64,000 bases of DNA from an uncultured Verrucomicrobiales bacterium. GTDB taxonomy: Bacteria > Verrucomicrobiota > Verrucomicrobiia > Verrucomicrobiales > DEV007. The notes beneath the pieces were generated by a model. The model saw only the letters and a list, made by a program, of their open reading frames with translations, was not told the DNA's origin and did not search any database. The DNA lies in assembly GCA_937891465.1 (NCBI GenBank), contig CALAHF010000097.1, forward strand, positions 62,001-126,000, in the 5' to 3' direction. A program made the position numbers and the translations under genes. Below, piece after piece: positions 34,688 through 44,269 of this stretch (position 1 is the stretch's first letter; each line of letters opens with the position of its first letter).

Positions 34688-36055
34688 ATGAAAAACGCTC
34701 CACGTCGCCATTTCCTGAAACAAACTGCGGCTATTGCTGCTGGGTTTTCTGGATTGAACGCATTGTTGTCAGGCTCCGCACGAGCTCAGGATATCGCGAA
34801 ATACGGCAAGCTCGTTATCGATCCTGATAAGATCCTCGATCTACCAAAAGGGTTCAGTTATCGGGTGGTTTCAAAAATGGGCGACCCAATGTCCGATGGA
34901 TTTAAAGTTCCGGGTAAACATGATGGCATGGCCGTTTTTCAGCACGACGAAGACCGCGTCGTTCTTGTTCGGAATCACGAATTAGGCCACAATCATTTCA
35001 AATTAGGCCCTTTCGAAGACAATACTAAATTGCCCGACTCAATCGATAAATCGTTGGTTTTTGATCCGGGCACTAAAGATTATCAACCCTTTGTCGGCGG
35101 CACCACGAACGTCGTCTACAACACGAAAACAGGAAAAATCGATTCTGAGTTCATTAGCCTTTTGGGGACCGACCGGAATTGCGCGGGCGGCCCTACACCA
35201 TGGGGAACATGGGTCACGTGCGAGGAGCCTGCTGATACAACGAGCGAGTGGGGTCTGAACCACGGCTGGTGTTTCGAAGTTCCTGCAACGACGACGGTTG
35301 GGATGACGAAACCCGTTCCACTGAAAGCAATGGGCCGGATGCGACACGAAGCCATCGCGGTCGATGAAGCCAGCGGCGCAGTTTTCCTGACGGAAGATCG
35401 AAACGACGGCTGCATTTATCGATTTCTACCAACAACAAAGGGGAAACTAGCCGACGGAGGAAAATTACAGGCACTGGCAATTCGAGGCCAAAAAAGTGCA
35501 GATACGTCGAACTGGCCGGAAATGACTTCGAAAAAATTCCCCATCCACACGCGTTTCAAGTGCGATTGGATCGACTTGGACGAAGTAGAATCACCCAAAG
35601 ATGATCTCCGATTGCTGGCTCAGAAAGCGGGGGCGGCCCGTTTCACACGCGGCGAAGGCATGTGGTATGGCAGCGCTGAATCCGTCGGGCGGGCGTCGAT
35701 TTTCTGGGCATGCACTGACGGCGGCGCAAAACGATTCGGCCAGATTTTCCGCTATTTCCCTGACACCGATGAAGTCGAACTTTTCATCGAACCCAATGAC
35801 GACAGTCTATTAAAAAACGCCGATAACATTACGATCGCGCCGTGGGGTGATCTTTTTATCTGCGAAGACACCAAAGGCTTCAATCACCTCCGCGGGGTGA
35901 CTCCAGAAGGCCAACTTTACACGCTTGCCCGAAACGCGCAGAAAAATGGCGAGTTCGCCGGAGCCTGCATGAACGCGGACGGCAGCGTCCTGTTCGTTAA
36001 TCTTCAAGCCGAAGGACTCACGCTTGCGATCACCGGTCCCTGGGATGCCGCCTAG
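34688..36055 (+). CDS. PhoX-like (DUF839) Tat-exported protein
   Basis: A 455-residue protein with twin-arginine signal APRRHFLKQTAA, then the DUF839/PhoX propeller: FSYRVVSKMG, HDGMAVF, VVLVRNHELGHNH, GTDRNCAGGPTPWGTWVTCE, GRMRHEAIAVDEASGAVFLT and NITIAPWGDLFICED. PhoX enzymes are calcium/iron alkaline phosphatases. Whether this member keeps the full metal site cannot be judged by eye, so a phosphatase role is probable rather than certain. Confidence 0.85.
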   Translation: MKNAPRRHFLKQTAAIAAGFSGLNALLSGSARAQDIAKYGKLVIDPDKILDLPKGFSYRVVSKMGDPMSDGFKVPGKHDGMAVFQHDEDRVVLVRNHELGHNHFKLGPFEDNTKLPDSIDKSLVFDPGTKDYQPFVGGTTNVVYNTKTGKIDSEFISLLGTDRNCAGGPTPWGTWVTCEEPADTTSEWGLNHGWCFEVPATTTVGMTKPVPLKAMGRMRHEAIAVDEASGAVFLTEDRNDGCIYRFLPTTKGKLADGGKLQALAIRGQKSADTSNWPEMTSKKFPIHTRFKCDWIDLDEVESPKDDLRLLAQKAGAARFTRGEGMWYGSAESVGRASIFWACTDGGAKRFGQIFRYFPDTDEVELFIEPNDDSLLKNADNITIAPWGDLFICEDTKGFNHLRGVTPEGQLYTLARNAQKNGEFAGACMNADGSVLFVNLQAEGLTLAITGPWDAA

Positions 36056-36061
36056 CCAACC

Positions 36062-36628
36062 ATGAGAGAAAAAATCGCGCTTTTCGGCGGAACCTTCGAT
36101 CCCGTCCACAACGGCCATCTCGATCTCGTCGAAAAAGCGAAGGTCGAATGTGACCTCGACCGCGTCATCTTGATCCCTTGCGCTCAATCACCTTTTAAAA
36201 CGGGCAGCAAGACCACCGCCGATGCCGAAGAGCGATTTCAGATGCTCAAAAATGCCATCGCTGAACGCGGGTGGGAAGATTGGGCTGAAGCTTCACGGCT
36301 TGAAATCGACCGGCCGCCACCAAGCTTTTCATGGGAAACCGCGGAGCATTATCGCAACTTTTTTCCCGATGCAGAGCTGTTTTGGATTCTCGGAACAGAT
36401 CAGTGGGATTCGATTGAGCGCTGGGCCGAACCCGAAAAGCTGCGCAATTTGCTGAAATTCATTGTGGTTACCCGAAACGATACGCTGGTTCAAGATCGCC
36501 CAAAATGGCAGGAAATTTCGATTCGCTTTGAGCATCCAGCGTCATCGACAGCCATCCGCGAGGGCGGTGCAGACAACGGTTGGATTCCCGAATCGAATCA
36601 ACCGCTCGTCTCAGAGATTTATTCATAG
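36062..36628 (+). CDS. nadD: Nicotinate-nucleotide adenylyltransferase
   Basis: A 188-residue nucleotidyltransferase for NAD synthesis. It opens IALFGGTFDPVHNGHLDLVE, with the HxGH-type motif (HNGH), continues VILIPCAQSPFK, has FWILGTDQWDSIERWAEPEK, and ends with the ISSTxxR-equivalent PASSTAIREGG. The length is normal for NadD. It starts six bases after the phoX-like stop and may share its transcript. Confidence 0.95.
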   Translation: MREKIALFGGTFDPVHNGHLDLVEKAKVECDLDRVILIPCAQSPFKTGSKTTADAEERFQMLKNAIAERGWEDWAEASRLEIDRPPPSFSWETAEHYRNFFPDAELFWILGTDQWDSIERWAEPEKLRNLLKFIVVTRNDTLVQDRPKWQEISIRFEHPASSTAIREGGADNGWIPESNQPLVSEIYS

Positions 36629-36631
36629 ACG

Positions 36632-36660
36632 CAAAAAAGCCGTCCTTTTCAGAACGGCTT
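36632..36660 (-). terminator. Intrinsic terminator for the ferredoxin gene
   Basis: On the minus strand AAGCCGT, a ten-base loop, ACGGC and six T residues form a canonical hairpin with T-run. It lies about 80 bases past the ferredoxin stop, beyond dispersed palindrome copy 6. The same hairpin overlaps the 3' side of nadD on the plus strand, where the T-run is weak. Confidence 0.7.
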
Positions 36661-36675
36661 CTTCAAAATTTGAGG

Positions 36676-36728
36676 TTTTTCGATCGAATAGGGCCAGTTC
36701 GATGAACCAACCCTATTGATTCGAAAAA
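36676..36728. repeat. Dispersed palindromic element, copy 6 (bidirectional terminator-like)
   Basis: TTTTTCGATCGAATAGGG, loop GTTCGATGAAC, then CCCTATTGATTCGAAAAA. The outer TTTTTCGA/TCGAAAAA also pair, so the hairpin carries T-runs in both directions. It lies between convergent nadD and the ferredoxin gene. Confidence 0.75.
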
Positions 36729-36737
36729 ATCAGTCTT

Positions 36738-36977
36738 TTACTGATCGTTGCCGTCGTCGCCAATGGCTTCAACCGGGCAGCCTTCCATGGCCTCTTCGCA
36801 GAGCGCTCGCTCATCGTCGGACTCAGGTTGCTTGTAGAGGTATGAGTAACCACCGTCTTCGTTCCGCGTAAAGTTGTCCGGCGCAGTTTCACGACAAAGG
36901 TCGCAGTCAATGCACTGATCATCGACGAAATATTCGCCCTTTACGTTGTCGTCGTATCTATCTTCGTATTCTGCCAT
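36738..36977 (-). CDS. Ferredoxin with one iron-sulfur cluster
   Basis: A 79-residue acidic protein with CIDCDLCRETAP (CxxCxxC) and a distal CPVEAI cysteine, the ligand set of a single [4Fe-4S] (or [3Fe-4S]) cluster as in Bacillus/Thermotoga-type ferredoxins. A Cys also lies in ALCEEAMEGC. It is a small electron carrier; its redox partner is not evident from context. Confidence 0.93.
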   Translation of the reverse strand: MAEYEDRYDDNVKGEYFVDDQCIDCDLCRETAPDNFTRNEDGGYSYLYKQPESDDERALCEEAMEGCPVEAIGDDGNDQ

Positions 36978-37113
36978 TTTTTTGAGGGTGTTTTGCGGCC
37001 CTTTATTACGGCGAAAATAGAAGCTTTTGTGGTGGGTGCAAAGAATTTTTGTTCAGGAAATTTAAAGGCATCGCACAGTAACTTTTTTTCCCTTTTCCTT
37101 ATCCTGATTTACG

Positions 37114-38883
37114 ATGCCGTTTATGTTCAGATTAAGAAGGTGGCCTCTGGGAGTAATCGCAATGTTGATCGCAGTATTTTCGCTGAAAGCGGCGGACGAT
37201 GTGCGAATTCACGGCCCGATCATTCAATGGCATCGCGATCCCACGACAGAGGCGACATTTAGCTGGGTTCAGCGGCTTTCCGCGGAGGAGACTAAGTTCA
37301 GCAAATGGCTGGAAGGAACGAGTGGCTTCGGATACGGCGACGGAGACGACGCAACAGTTCTCGATTCGATGAAGGGCGAATACGAGCGCGTTTACATCAC
37401 CAAACAGTTCAATTTGAAAGGGCGTCCAGCCGCTGGCACGCAGTTGAATCTGGACATTATGTATGACGACGCCTTCATTTGCTACATCAATGGAGTGCAG
37501 GTCGCGTGTTCGAAAAACATTGAAGGTTCAGGCGCCAAAGCGGACGTTGAAGACACTCACGAAAATGAAGGGCCGGAGCGTTTTGCGATCGCGGTGCCGG
37601 AAAAAATTTTAAAGGCTGGTCCGAACATGATCAGCATTGAAGGCCACAACCGGAGAAAAATAAGTTCAGACTTTTCGTTGGAGCCTCGTCTTCTCTTCAA
37701 TGATGAGGTGCTGATCGAGCGAGCTACGAAATGGCTTTACCTCGCAGGTCGCGATCCAGATCCCAAATGGTATCTCGTTCGCCCCGATGTTCGAGAAATC
37801 GGAGCGCCTTACACCAGCGAAAAAGCCGAGTTTCAACTGGTGCTTGCCCCGCGAGATGGTGGTGAGGCGAAGGAATTTAACAACACGTCGGAAGATTTCG
37901 GCGACACGGACAACTCGGTTTTCACATCGAAAGTCGATGGTTTAACCCCTGATACTCCGTATTCATTTACTCTGGCGGCGAACGGCAAAGCGATTCGCAC
38001 GGGATGGTTTCGGACGGCCCCGGCCTTTTTAACAAAGCCGCTCACCTTCGTCGCTGGCGGTGACATGGGCACTGCGGCAGCCGAGCCGGTCTGTAAATTA
38101 GCGGGTCGGGAAGATCCCATGTTCGGCTATCTCGGCGGCGATTTGGCCTACGCTAACGGGAAAGAGCCGTGGAAATGGTATGATTGGATTGATAACTGGG
38201 TAAATCTTGTGACCACAAAAGAAGGCCGCTACGTGCCACTGGTCGCTGTAATTGGAAACCACGAGATGAAGCCGCTGGTGAAAAAAGGCGATTCGTTGAT
38301 CAAGAAAAAAGAGCGCGCCCCCTATTATTTTACGCTCTTTGATTTGCCGAATTTAGGCGACTCAAATTTCACAGTCGATTTTGGGAAATACATGAGTTTG
38401 ATCATTCTAGACTCCAATCACGCGCAGAAAGTGAAGGCGCAAACAAATTGGCTGGCGAAGAAATTGGAAGGCCGAAAGAATATTCTTCACGTATTCCCCA
38501 ACTATCACCGTCCCGCCTGGGGAACCGGAGTGAAAGGCAATATCAAAGAAATTCAGGAAGATTGGTCACCGCTTTTCGAGAAGTATCAGGTCGCCTGTGT
38601 TTTCGAAAACGATCACCACGTTTACAAACGCACTTACAAAATCACCGGAGGCCGTCGTGACGATGAACGCGGAATTTTGTACCTCGGCGATGGAGCATGG
38701 GGGGCGACGGTGCGATCGATCAGCGATTCTCAGCTCAATCGAGTTGGGGCAAAGAATTACCTCGCGAAATGGAGCAGCTCAAATCACCTGATTCGGGTCA
38801 CCGTCACCCCGGACGGAACCCGGACGTATCAAGCGAAGATCGCCGATGGGACCATCATTGATCAATTTGTGGACAAACCTTGA
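37114..38883 (+). CDS. Exported metallophosphoesterase, purple-acid-phosphatase-like
   Basis: A 589-residue protein with a signal peptide (about 1-26, ending FSLKA), an N-terminal beta-sandwich (30-300, including a fibronectin-like part) and a calcineurin-like phosphoesterase domain from about 305. The metal motifs are FVAGGDMG, YLGGDLAYANG, AVIGNHEMK and FENDHHVYKR (GD, GD, GNHE and a His-containing final block). It probably releases phosphate from external organic phosphate. A second in-frame ATG lies three codons downstream. Confidence 0.85.
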   Translation: MPFMFRLRRWPLGVIAMLIAVFSLKAADDVRIHGPIIQWHRDPTTEATFSWVQRLSAEETKFSKWLEGTSGFGYGDGDDATVLDSMKGEYERVYITKQFNLKGRPAAGTQLNLDIMYDDAFICYINGVQVACSKNIEGSGAKADVEDTHENEGPERFAIAVPEKILKAGPNMISIEGHNRRKISSDFSLEPRLLFNDEVLIERATKWLYLAGRDPDPKWYLVRPDVREIGAPYTSEKAEFQLVLAPRDGGEAKEFNNTSEDFGDTDNSVFTSKVDGLTPDTPYSFTLAANGKAIRTGWFRTAPAFLTKPLTFVAGGDMGTAAAEPVCKLAGREDPMFGYLGGDLAYANGKEPWKWYDWIDNWVNLVTTKEGRYVPLVAVIGNHEMKPLVKKGDSLIKKKERAPYYFTLFDLPNLGDSNFTVDFGKYMSLIILDSNHAQKVKAQTNWLAKKLEGRKNILHVFPNYHRPAWGTGVKGNIKEIQEDWSPLFEKYQVACVFENDHHVYKRTYKITGGRRDDERGILYLGDGAWGATVRSISDSQLNRVGAKNYLAKWSSSNHLIRVTVTPDGTRTYQAKIADGTIIDQFVDKP

Positions 38884-38919
38884 TTCCGTGGGATTCGTTT
38901 TTCCTCAAAGATTGCAGCT

Positions 38920-39762
38920 ATGAATACTGAAACAGATACCAACGCAGAGGACTCCTCAGACCAGGTCATCCCTTATCAGGGCCGGCATATTCTGCACATT
39001 CTGTATTCGATTGAGCACTCCCAATGGTCGATTCTTTCCGACGAAGAACAGCTTGAAGCCAAGACCGACCTGACCAAGCTGATTCAGGAAATTCGGGCAT
39101 CGGAGAACACTCAGCTACTGACCTTCAGCATGGTCACACCAAAAGCGGATCTCGGTTTCATGTTGTTGACAGACGATTTGCACAAAGCGAATGAGTTCGA
39201 GAAAAAACTGACGCTTTCACTCGGGGCTGACGTTTTGACTCCGGTTTATAGCTATCTCTCGATGACGGAATTGAGCGAATACACCACGTCCGAAGAGCAA
39301 TATGGCGAGACTTTAGTCGAAGAAGGCGTCGAAAAAGACAGTGACGAGTTCAACGAGAAAATCACCGAATACAACCGCCGGATCGAAAAATACAATCAGG
39401 ACCGGCTTTACCCGAACATGCCTGATTGGCCGGTCTTCTGCTTTTATCCCATGTCGAAGAAGCGCGGTGAAGTCAACAACTGGTATGGCGAAGAATTTGA
39501 GGTGCGGCGCAAGATGATGGCTGGCCACGCACGGGTTGGCCGACAGTGGGCTGGAAAAATCCGCCAGCTCATCACCGGTTCAACCGGCCTCGAAGAATTT
39601 GAGTGGGGCGTCACGCTTTTTGCGCACAACACCCAGGATATCAAAGAGATCGTCTATACGATGCGTTTCGATGAAGTGACCGTGAAATATGGTGAGTTCG
39701 GCGATTTCTACATCGGCTTGCAATTACCACTAGATGAGTTGTTCCGGCGTGTGCAGCTGTGA
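38920..39762 (+). CDS. hemQ: Coproheme decarboxylase of the chlorite dismutase family
   Basis: A 280-residue HemQ/ChdC-type protein that converts coproheme to haem b in the coproporphyrin-dependent pathway. The family signatures are HILHILYSIEHSQW, the SYLSMTELSEY segment, YPMSKKRGEVNNWY, the probable proximal haem His in MAGHARVGRQWAGK, and FEWGVTLFAHNTQDIKEIVY. The length and conserved order match HemQ rather than true chlorite dismutase. The next gene follows after six bases. Confidence 0.92.
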   Translation: MNTETDTNAEDSSDQVIPYQGRHILHILYSIEHSQWSILSDEEQLEAKTDLTKLIQEIRASENTQLLTFSMVTPKADLGFMLLTDDLHKANEFEKKLTLSLGADVLTPVYSYLSMTELSEYTTSEEQYGETLVEEGVEKDSDEFNEKITEYNRRIEKYNQDRLYPNMPDWPVFCFYPMSKKRGEVNNWYGEEFEVRRKMMAGHARVGRQWAGKIRQLITGSTGLEEFEWGVTLFAHNTQDIKEIVYTMRFDEVTVKYGEFGDFYIGLQLPLDELFRRVQL

Positions 39763-39768
39763 CTGACG

Positions 39769-40257
39769 ATGTCGCCTGAATTCAAGTTCAGCGGTAAAAC
39801 CACATTCGAGGAATATCTCGAATGCCACAAAGTCATAGCCTCAAAGCGACGGTTATTGTTGCGATCTTTTCTCATCATTTACGGAGCAGGAGCGACGTTT
39901 TACGGGATCCAAACCGCTTCTATCATCTTCGGAGCGCTTGGCGTTTTTGCGTTAGCCTATGGACTTCTCATCTCACCCATTCATTTCAAATCTCGAGTCC
40001 GCAAAAATTGGGAAAGCTACCCAGCAGCGCAAAAATCTCGAGAATCCACCCTGAAAAAAGAAGGAATCTCCGTTCGGGGAGACGACGGAAATTTCATTGT
40101 TCAGAATTGGGAGAACTACATTTCCTATCGGGAAACCACGTCACTTTTTCTGATCTACGTTTCACCTCTGATGCCGATTATCCTGCCAAAGCGACTTCTA
40201 GTTGAATCAAAAGTTGAGGATTGCAGAGAGTTTTTGGACACCATTTTCAAATCGTAA
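39769..40257 (+). CDS. YcxB-like membrane protein
   Basis: A 162-residue protein with two membrane segments (about 30-70: LLLRSFLIIYGAGATFYGIQ and IIFGALGVFALAYGLLI). The cytoplasmic C-terminal domain ends YVSPLMPIILPKRLL, as in YcxB-family proteins. No function is known for the family. It is translationally close to hemQ (six-base gap), so the two are likely co-expressed. Confidence 0.65.
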   Translation: MSPEFKFSGKTTFEEYLECHKVIASKRRLLLRSFLIIYGAGATFYGIQTASIIFGALGVFALAYGLLISPIHFKSRVRKNWESYPAAQKSRESTLKKEGISVRGDDGNFIVQNWENYISYRETTSLFLIYVSPLMPIILPKRLLVESKVEDCREFLDTIFKS

Positions 40258-40263
40258 TTCCAC

Positions 40264-43224
40264 TCACTCAAAGAGCGCCATCAACTCCGATTCACTCATG
40301 CCCGATTCACCGAGATCGGCATCGGGAGAATCCAGCAGCGATTTGATCGTTTCCCGCTTTTTATTCTGCAGCGCGAGAATTTTCTCTTCAACGGTATTTC
40401 GGGTGATCAGCTTGTAACTCGTCACAACCCGCGACTGGCCAATTCGGTGCGCACGGTCGGTCGCCTGCGCCTCAACCGCTGGGTTCCACCATGGATCGAC
40501 GTGAATCACGGTGTCCGCAGCAGTCAGGTTCAGGCCAACACCACCGGCTTTCAAACTGATCAGAAAAACGGGAATATTTTCGTCTGACTGAAATTTTGCG
40601 ACGACATCACCTCGATTTTTCGTCGAGCCATCAAGGTAGCAATAGCCCAGTCCACGGCTCGCCAGCATTGGCACGAGAACTTGCAACATTTCGACGAATT
40701 GACTGAAGACCAGCACGCGGTGATTTCCCTCGACCGCTTCTGTCAGCAATTCTTCCAGCGTATCGAGTTTGATCGAGGCGTCCGCTTCTTCGACATTTTT
40801 CAAACCAAGCAATCGCAAATCACAACACGTTTGGCGGAGGCGCAGCAACGCCGTTAGCGCTAGCATTCGCTTCCGGCCGCCTTCGGCATCGAGAATCGTT
40901 TCGCGGCTTTCGCGGAGAATTTTTTCGTACACTTCCTGCTGAGCCGGTTTCAAATCGCAGTAAACAACCTGCTCGATTTTGTCCGGCAAATCTTTGGCGA
41001 CTTCTGATTTCAAGCGACGCAGAATGATCGGGCGAATCCGTCGACGAAGTCGCGCCTGAGATCCCGTCGAGCCAAAACGATCCATGAATTCTTTCCGGCT
41101 ACCGAGATATCCAGGCATCGAAAAATTCATAATCGACCACAAATCCTGAACCGAGTTCTCGATCGGAGTTCCCGTCAGCGCGAACCGAAAATCGCCCGAC
41201 AACCGATGAACCGCCTTGGTCACCTTCGCCTCTGGGTTTTTGATATTCTGAGCTTCATCGAGAACCACCGTGGTAAATCCCCAGTCCCGATAATATTCCT
41301 CATCTCGACGAATCAGCGCGTAACTCGTGATGAAAAGGTCCCCGGCCTCTTCCATTCGTTCAAACCGCTTCAGCCCTTCGAGCGTCACCACCGTGAGATC
41401 CGGCACGAATCTTTCAGCCTCCGCCGCCCAGTTCGAAACCAACGACGACGGACATACCACCAGTGCCTGACCACCGGCACAGTGGATAAACGTCAGGGTC
41501 TGCAACGTTTTACCAAGACCCATATCATCAGCCAAAACGCCGCCCATTCCGCGCGACGCCAGCGTCCGCATCCACTCCACACCAGTTTCCTGATACGGCC
41601 GCAATATGTCCCTCAAGTCATCAGAAATCTCAGACGTGGCATCTGCGGCAGGTTCCAACGTCCACGGAGCTTTTCCTGAAATCGACACGCCCGCATCGCT
41701 GGCCGTATCGCGAAGATAATCAGCGTGCTCAATTCCGATCTTGTATTTCCCGGCCGTCTGATCGGGATCGCAATCCGAAATCACGTTGTTCAATTCATCG
41801 ATCAATCCTTCATCGATCACCGCAATTTTGCCGCCAGTGGTTTTCTGCGATGACTGCCCCATTTGCAGGAGGCGTCGGATATCAGCATTGGAAACTGTGT
41901 CCCCGGATGGCGTTGCGAACTCCATCGACATCGCAAACCAGTTCTCGCCGCTCGATGGCATCTGCGAAAATTCAAACTCGGGAACCACCGGCTCCACCTG
42001 ATTTTCCGCATGCTGAAATCGCTCGCCTGTCGTGATTTTCCAGTCCGCCGGCAACTTCGGATACCCATGGGCGAAAAATTGCAGGATTCGTGCTTTGTCT
42101 TTTAAAACGAGCTTCCCAGTCTGTCGGGGATCATCAAAGCCCCATTCCATCAACCGTTCTTCAGCCGCTTTTTCCGCAAAGACATCTGGCAAATAAGCTT
42201 TGGGAGATGTGTAGAGAAATGAGAAATTCGCGTCGAGATGATTGAGCGATCCCTCAATCTCCAGCCTCACTTTCGGCCGCAACACCTCCGGCATTTCTAA
42301 ATCGTCGACTTCAAAAATCTGCCGAATCTGTGGAATCATCGCCGCCTTCAGCGATGAAATCGGCAGGCCAAGATCGTGAAAAATGGGACGAAGCAAACTC
42401 GGTAAACCTGCGGCCACCGGTTGAAACGTCCGACTCGATTTTAAAAATGCCCAAATCGATTTCCCATCTTCGACCAGAGGAAAAACATCATCCGGCCACG
42501 AAACCCAAATGGATTTCCCAACCTTTGCAGCAGGACGCATTGGCTGAAACGCAACCTTGGCGGGATCTTTCTTGCCGAAGGTCACGCGAGGATGACCCGC
42601 CAGATTCTCGATCAGCGAAAGGAAATCAGCTTTTCCCAATTGCATCATTCCCGGAACCGTTGTCGGGGTGATTTCTTTCAAAGAGCGAACCAAGGCAAAG
42701 TCCCGCGATCCCACATAAAACTGCCGTCCCGATTTTTCGGCCACCAACAAACTACGCTCGCCATCCGCTTCAATCTCAATCCCCGCCATCAATCGGCCCT
42801 TTCCCCACATGCTGGGAACGTTCGGCGGCAAGATGACAAACAACTCCGCCGGAACAGATTTCTCATTTGCGACTTCCGTAAATTTCGGCCAATCAGGGCT
42901 CAGGGGAGTTTTCTTTAGAGCTGAATCCGACTTCGGAGCTGTCACCGTGGGCTTGATGTATTCCAAACCAACCGCAAGCGCATGACCGCAAATAATTCCC
43001 TCGCGACGTGCGCGCGGACACGAACAGAAATTTTCCATGTTCGTTGGTGAAATGATTTTGAGGCGCACCTTCGAATCGCGCCCGCCAATTTTCACCGTTC
43101 CCTCGAGCAGCCCGTCTTTAAACGACGCCGAAAGCACGCTCCCAGCCTTGCAGACCGTGCGCGCCTGCTTCATTTCTTTCCACCCACCAGCATCGGCGAG
43201 CATCTGTTCGGTAATTTCGATCAC
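40264..43224 (-). CDS. SWIM zinc-finger SNF2/RapA-family DNA-dependent ATPase
   Basis: A 986-residue protein. A SWIM zinc finger lies at residues 67-81 (CSC ... CGH, spacing CxC-9-CxH), followed by a long SNF2-associated region (about 100-500) and then the SNF2 ATPase. Motif I is DDMGLGKTLQTL (about 560), motif II LDEAQNIKNPEA (DEAQ rather than DEAH), motif III LTGTPIEN, and the helicase C-terminal motifs are VFSQFVEML, KAGGVGLNLTAAD and DRAHRIGQ. Proteins of this type remodel protein-DNA or polymerase-DNA complexes; the precise target is unknown. Confidence 0.93.
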   Translation of the reverse strand: MIEITEQMLADAGGWKEMKQARTVCKAGSVLSASFKDGLLEGTVKIGGRDSKVRLKIISPTNMENFCSCPRARREGIICGHALAVGLEYIKPTVTAPKSDSALKKTPLSPDWPKFTEVANEKSVPAELFVILPPNVPSMWGKGRLMAGIEIEADGERSLLVAEKSGRQFYVGSRDFALVRSLKEITPTTVPGMMQLGKADFLSLIENLAGHPRVTFGKKDPAKVAFQPMRPAAKVGKSIWVSWPDDVFPLVEDGKSIWAFLKSSRTFQPVAAGLPSLLRPIFHDLGLPISSLKAAMIPQIRQIFEVDDLEMPEVLRPKVRLEIEGSLNHLDANFSFLYTSPKAYLPDVFAEKAAEERLMEWGFDDPRQTGKLVLKDKARILQFFAHGYPKLPADWKITTGERFQHAENQVEPVVPEFEFSQMPSSGENWFAMSMEFATPSGDTVSNADIRRLLQMGQSSQKTTGGKIAVIDEGLIDELNNVISDCDPDQTAGKYKIGIEHADYLRDTASDAGVSISGKAPWTLEPAADATSEISDDLRDILRPYQETGVEWMRTLASRGMGGVLADDMGLGKTLQTLTFIHCAGGQALVVCPSSLVSNWAAEAERFVPDLTVVTLEGLKRFERMEEAGDLFITSYALIRRDEEYYRDWGFTTVVLDEAQNIKNPEAKVTKAVHRLSGDFRFALTGTPIENSVQDLWSIMNFSMPGYLGSRKEFMDRFGSTGSQARLRRRIRPIILRRLKSEVAKDLPDKIEQVVYCDLKPAQQEVYEKILRESRETILDAEGGRKRMLALTALLRLRQTCCDLRLLGLKNVEEADASIKLDTLEELLTEAVEGNHRVLVFSQFVEMLQVLVPMLASRGLGYCYLDGSTKNRGDVVAKFQSDENIPVFLISLKAGGVGLNLTAADTVIHVDPWWNPAVEAQATDRAHRIGQSRVVTSYKLITRNTVEEKILALQNKKRETIKSLLDSPDADLGESGMSESELMALFE

Positions 43225-43352
43225 GGTTGGATCTTCGTGCAGAAATTTCCAATTTCAGGAAAAAAAACCCAAGGAGCGGCGTCTTCCCAAGCGCCGACGA
43301 AACCACGAGTCGGAAACCACTTCGAGTGAACAGAAATATCCATGCTCCTCGG

Positions 43353-43433
43353 CACGATCCAATAGGGTTCGTTCGTGGAGGCTTTTCGATCCGATAGGGT
43401 ATGTTCGACGAATCAACAGGGTTGTTTCGTGGG
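43353..43433. repeat. Dispersed palindromic element, copies 7a-c (cluster of arms)
   Basis: Three left-arm-like units follow each other: CACGATCCAATAGGGTT, CGATCCGATAGGGT with loop GTTCGACGAA, and CAACAGGGTTGTTTCG. No complete right arm is present, so this locus looks like nested or decayed insertions. It lies between two minus-strand genes. Confidence 0.55.
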
Positions 43434-43455
43434 AGCTTGCTTACCTTTCGAACTT

Positions 43456-44154
43456 TCAATCATCTGAGCTCTTCCCCTTCTCAAGCGTCTCCAACTTCTC
43501 AAGCAGCGCGGCTTTCTTGGCCTGAAATTCCAAATCGCTCAGCACGCCATCATTTTTCAGAACCTCGAGGCTATCGAGCTGTTCATGAATTTTCCGGGCT
43601 TCACCCGCTTTTGGGGCAAGCGATTGAACGATTGATTTTCCTTTTTCCAACGCGGCCTCATATCCAGCTTTGGCGTCGGCCAAATCCAGATTGAGGAAAT
43701 TTCCGTGGAGTTTGAAATGATTGATCGCGACGTGACACACCGCATAAGTCGATGCTCCAGAAAGCGCCGACATGCTCAAGCCGCCAATGATCGAGCCGAT
43801 TCCGGGGATCAGTTTAATCGCGCTGGCTCCGATACGAGCGGCAGCACCTCCGGCTAATCCCGTGACGAAGCCTTTGCCTTTAGCCTCGGCATAATCAATA
43901 TCGTAAACCGCCGCGAGCTGTTTCAGCGCATCCATTTGAATGGCGGTAACTCCGGCGATATCGGCCAACGGAATCGGGATCAATCCCGCCCCCATCGCCC
44001 ACAACACGTGGCTGCGGACGATGCGGTCTGCTGTTTCATCTACCTGAGCTGACGGCACTAACTCGAGTGACGTCGACATCTCAGGTTCGGTCGTGGTCGT
44101 TTCCTGCTCCTTCGGCGTGGTTCCTTCTTGCTTTTGTTGGGCGTCGTCTGACAT
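43456..44154 (-). CDS. DUF697-like membrane protein with C-terminal SHOCT-like motif
   Basis: A 232-residue protein with a DUF697 (YcjF-like) core at about 35-150: HVLWAMGAGLIPIPLADIAG, VTAIQMDALKQLAAVYDI, then GFVTGLAGGAAARIGASAIK and IPGIGSIIGGLSMSALSGAS, all hydrophobic membrane-associated helices. A linker leads to LEVLKNDGVLSDLEFQAKKA, which resembles a SHOCT oligomerisation motif. DUF697 proteins are found beside dynamin-like and stress GTPases, but no GTPase is adjacent here. Confidence 0.75.
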   Translation of the reverse strand: MSDDAQQKQEGTTPKEQETTTTEPEMSTSLELVPSAQVDETADRIVRSHVLWAMGAGLIPIPLADIAGVTAIQMDALKQLAAVYDIDYAEAKGKGFVTGLAGGAAARIGASAIKLIPGIGSIIGGLSMSALSGASTYAVCHVAINHFKLHGNFLNLDLADAKAGYEAALEKGKSIVQSLAPKAGEARKIHEQLDSLEVLKNDGVLSDLEFQAKKAALLEKLETLEKGKSSDD

Positions 44155-44269
44155 AACATCGTGATCATACGCTTTTGAGCGAACGACTCGATTATAAAAT
44201 GGTGCGGATTTTGGATATGTCCGCAGTGTCGAAGTCTTCGTTACTGGTTATGTCCTGAAAACTGAACCG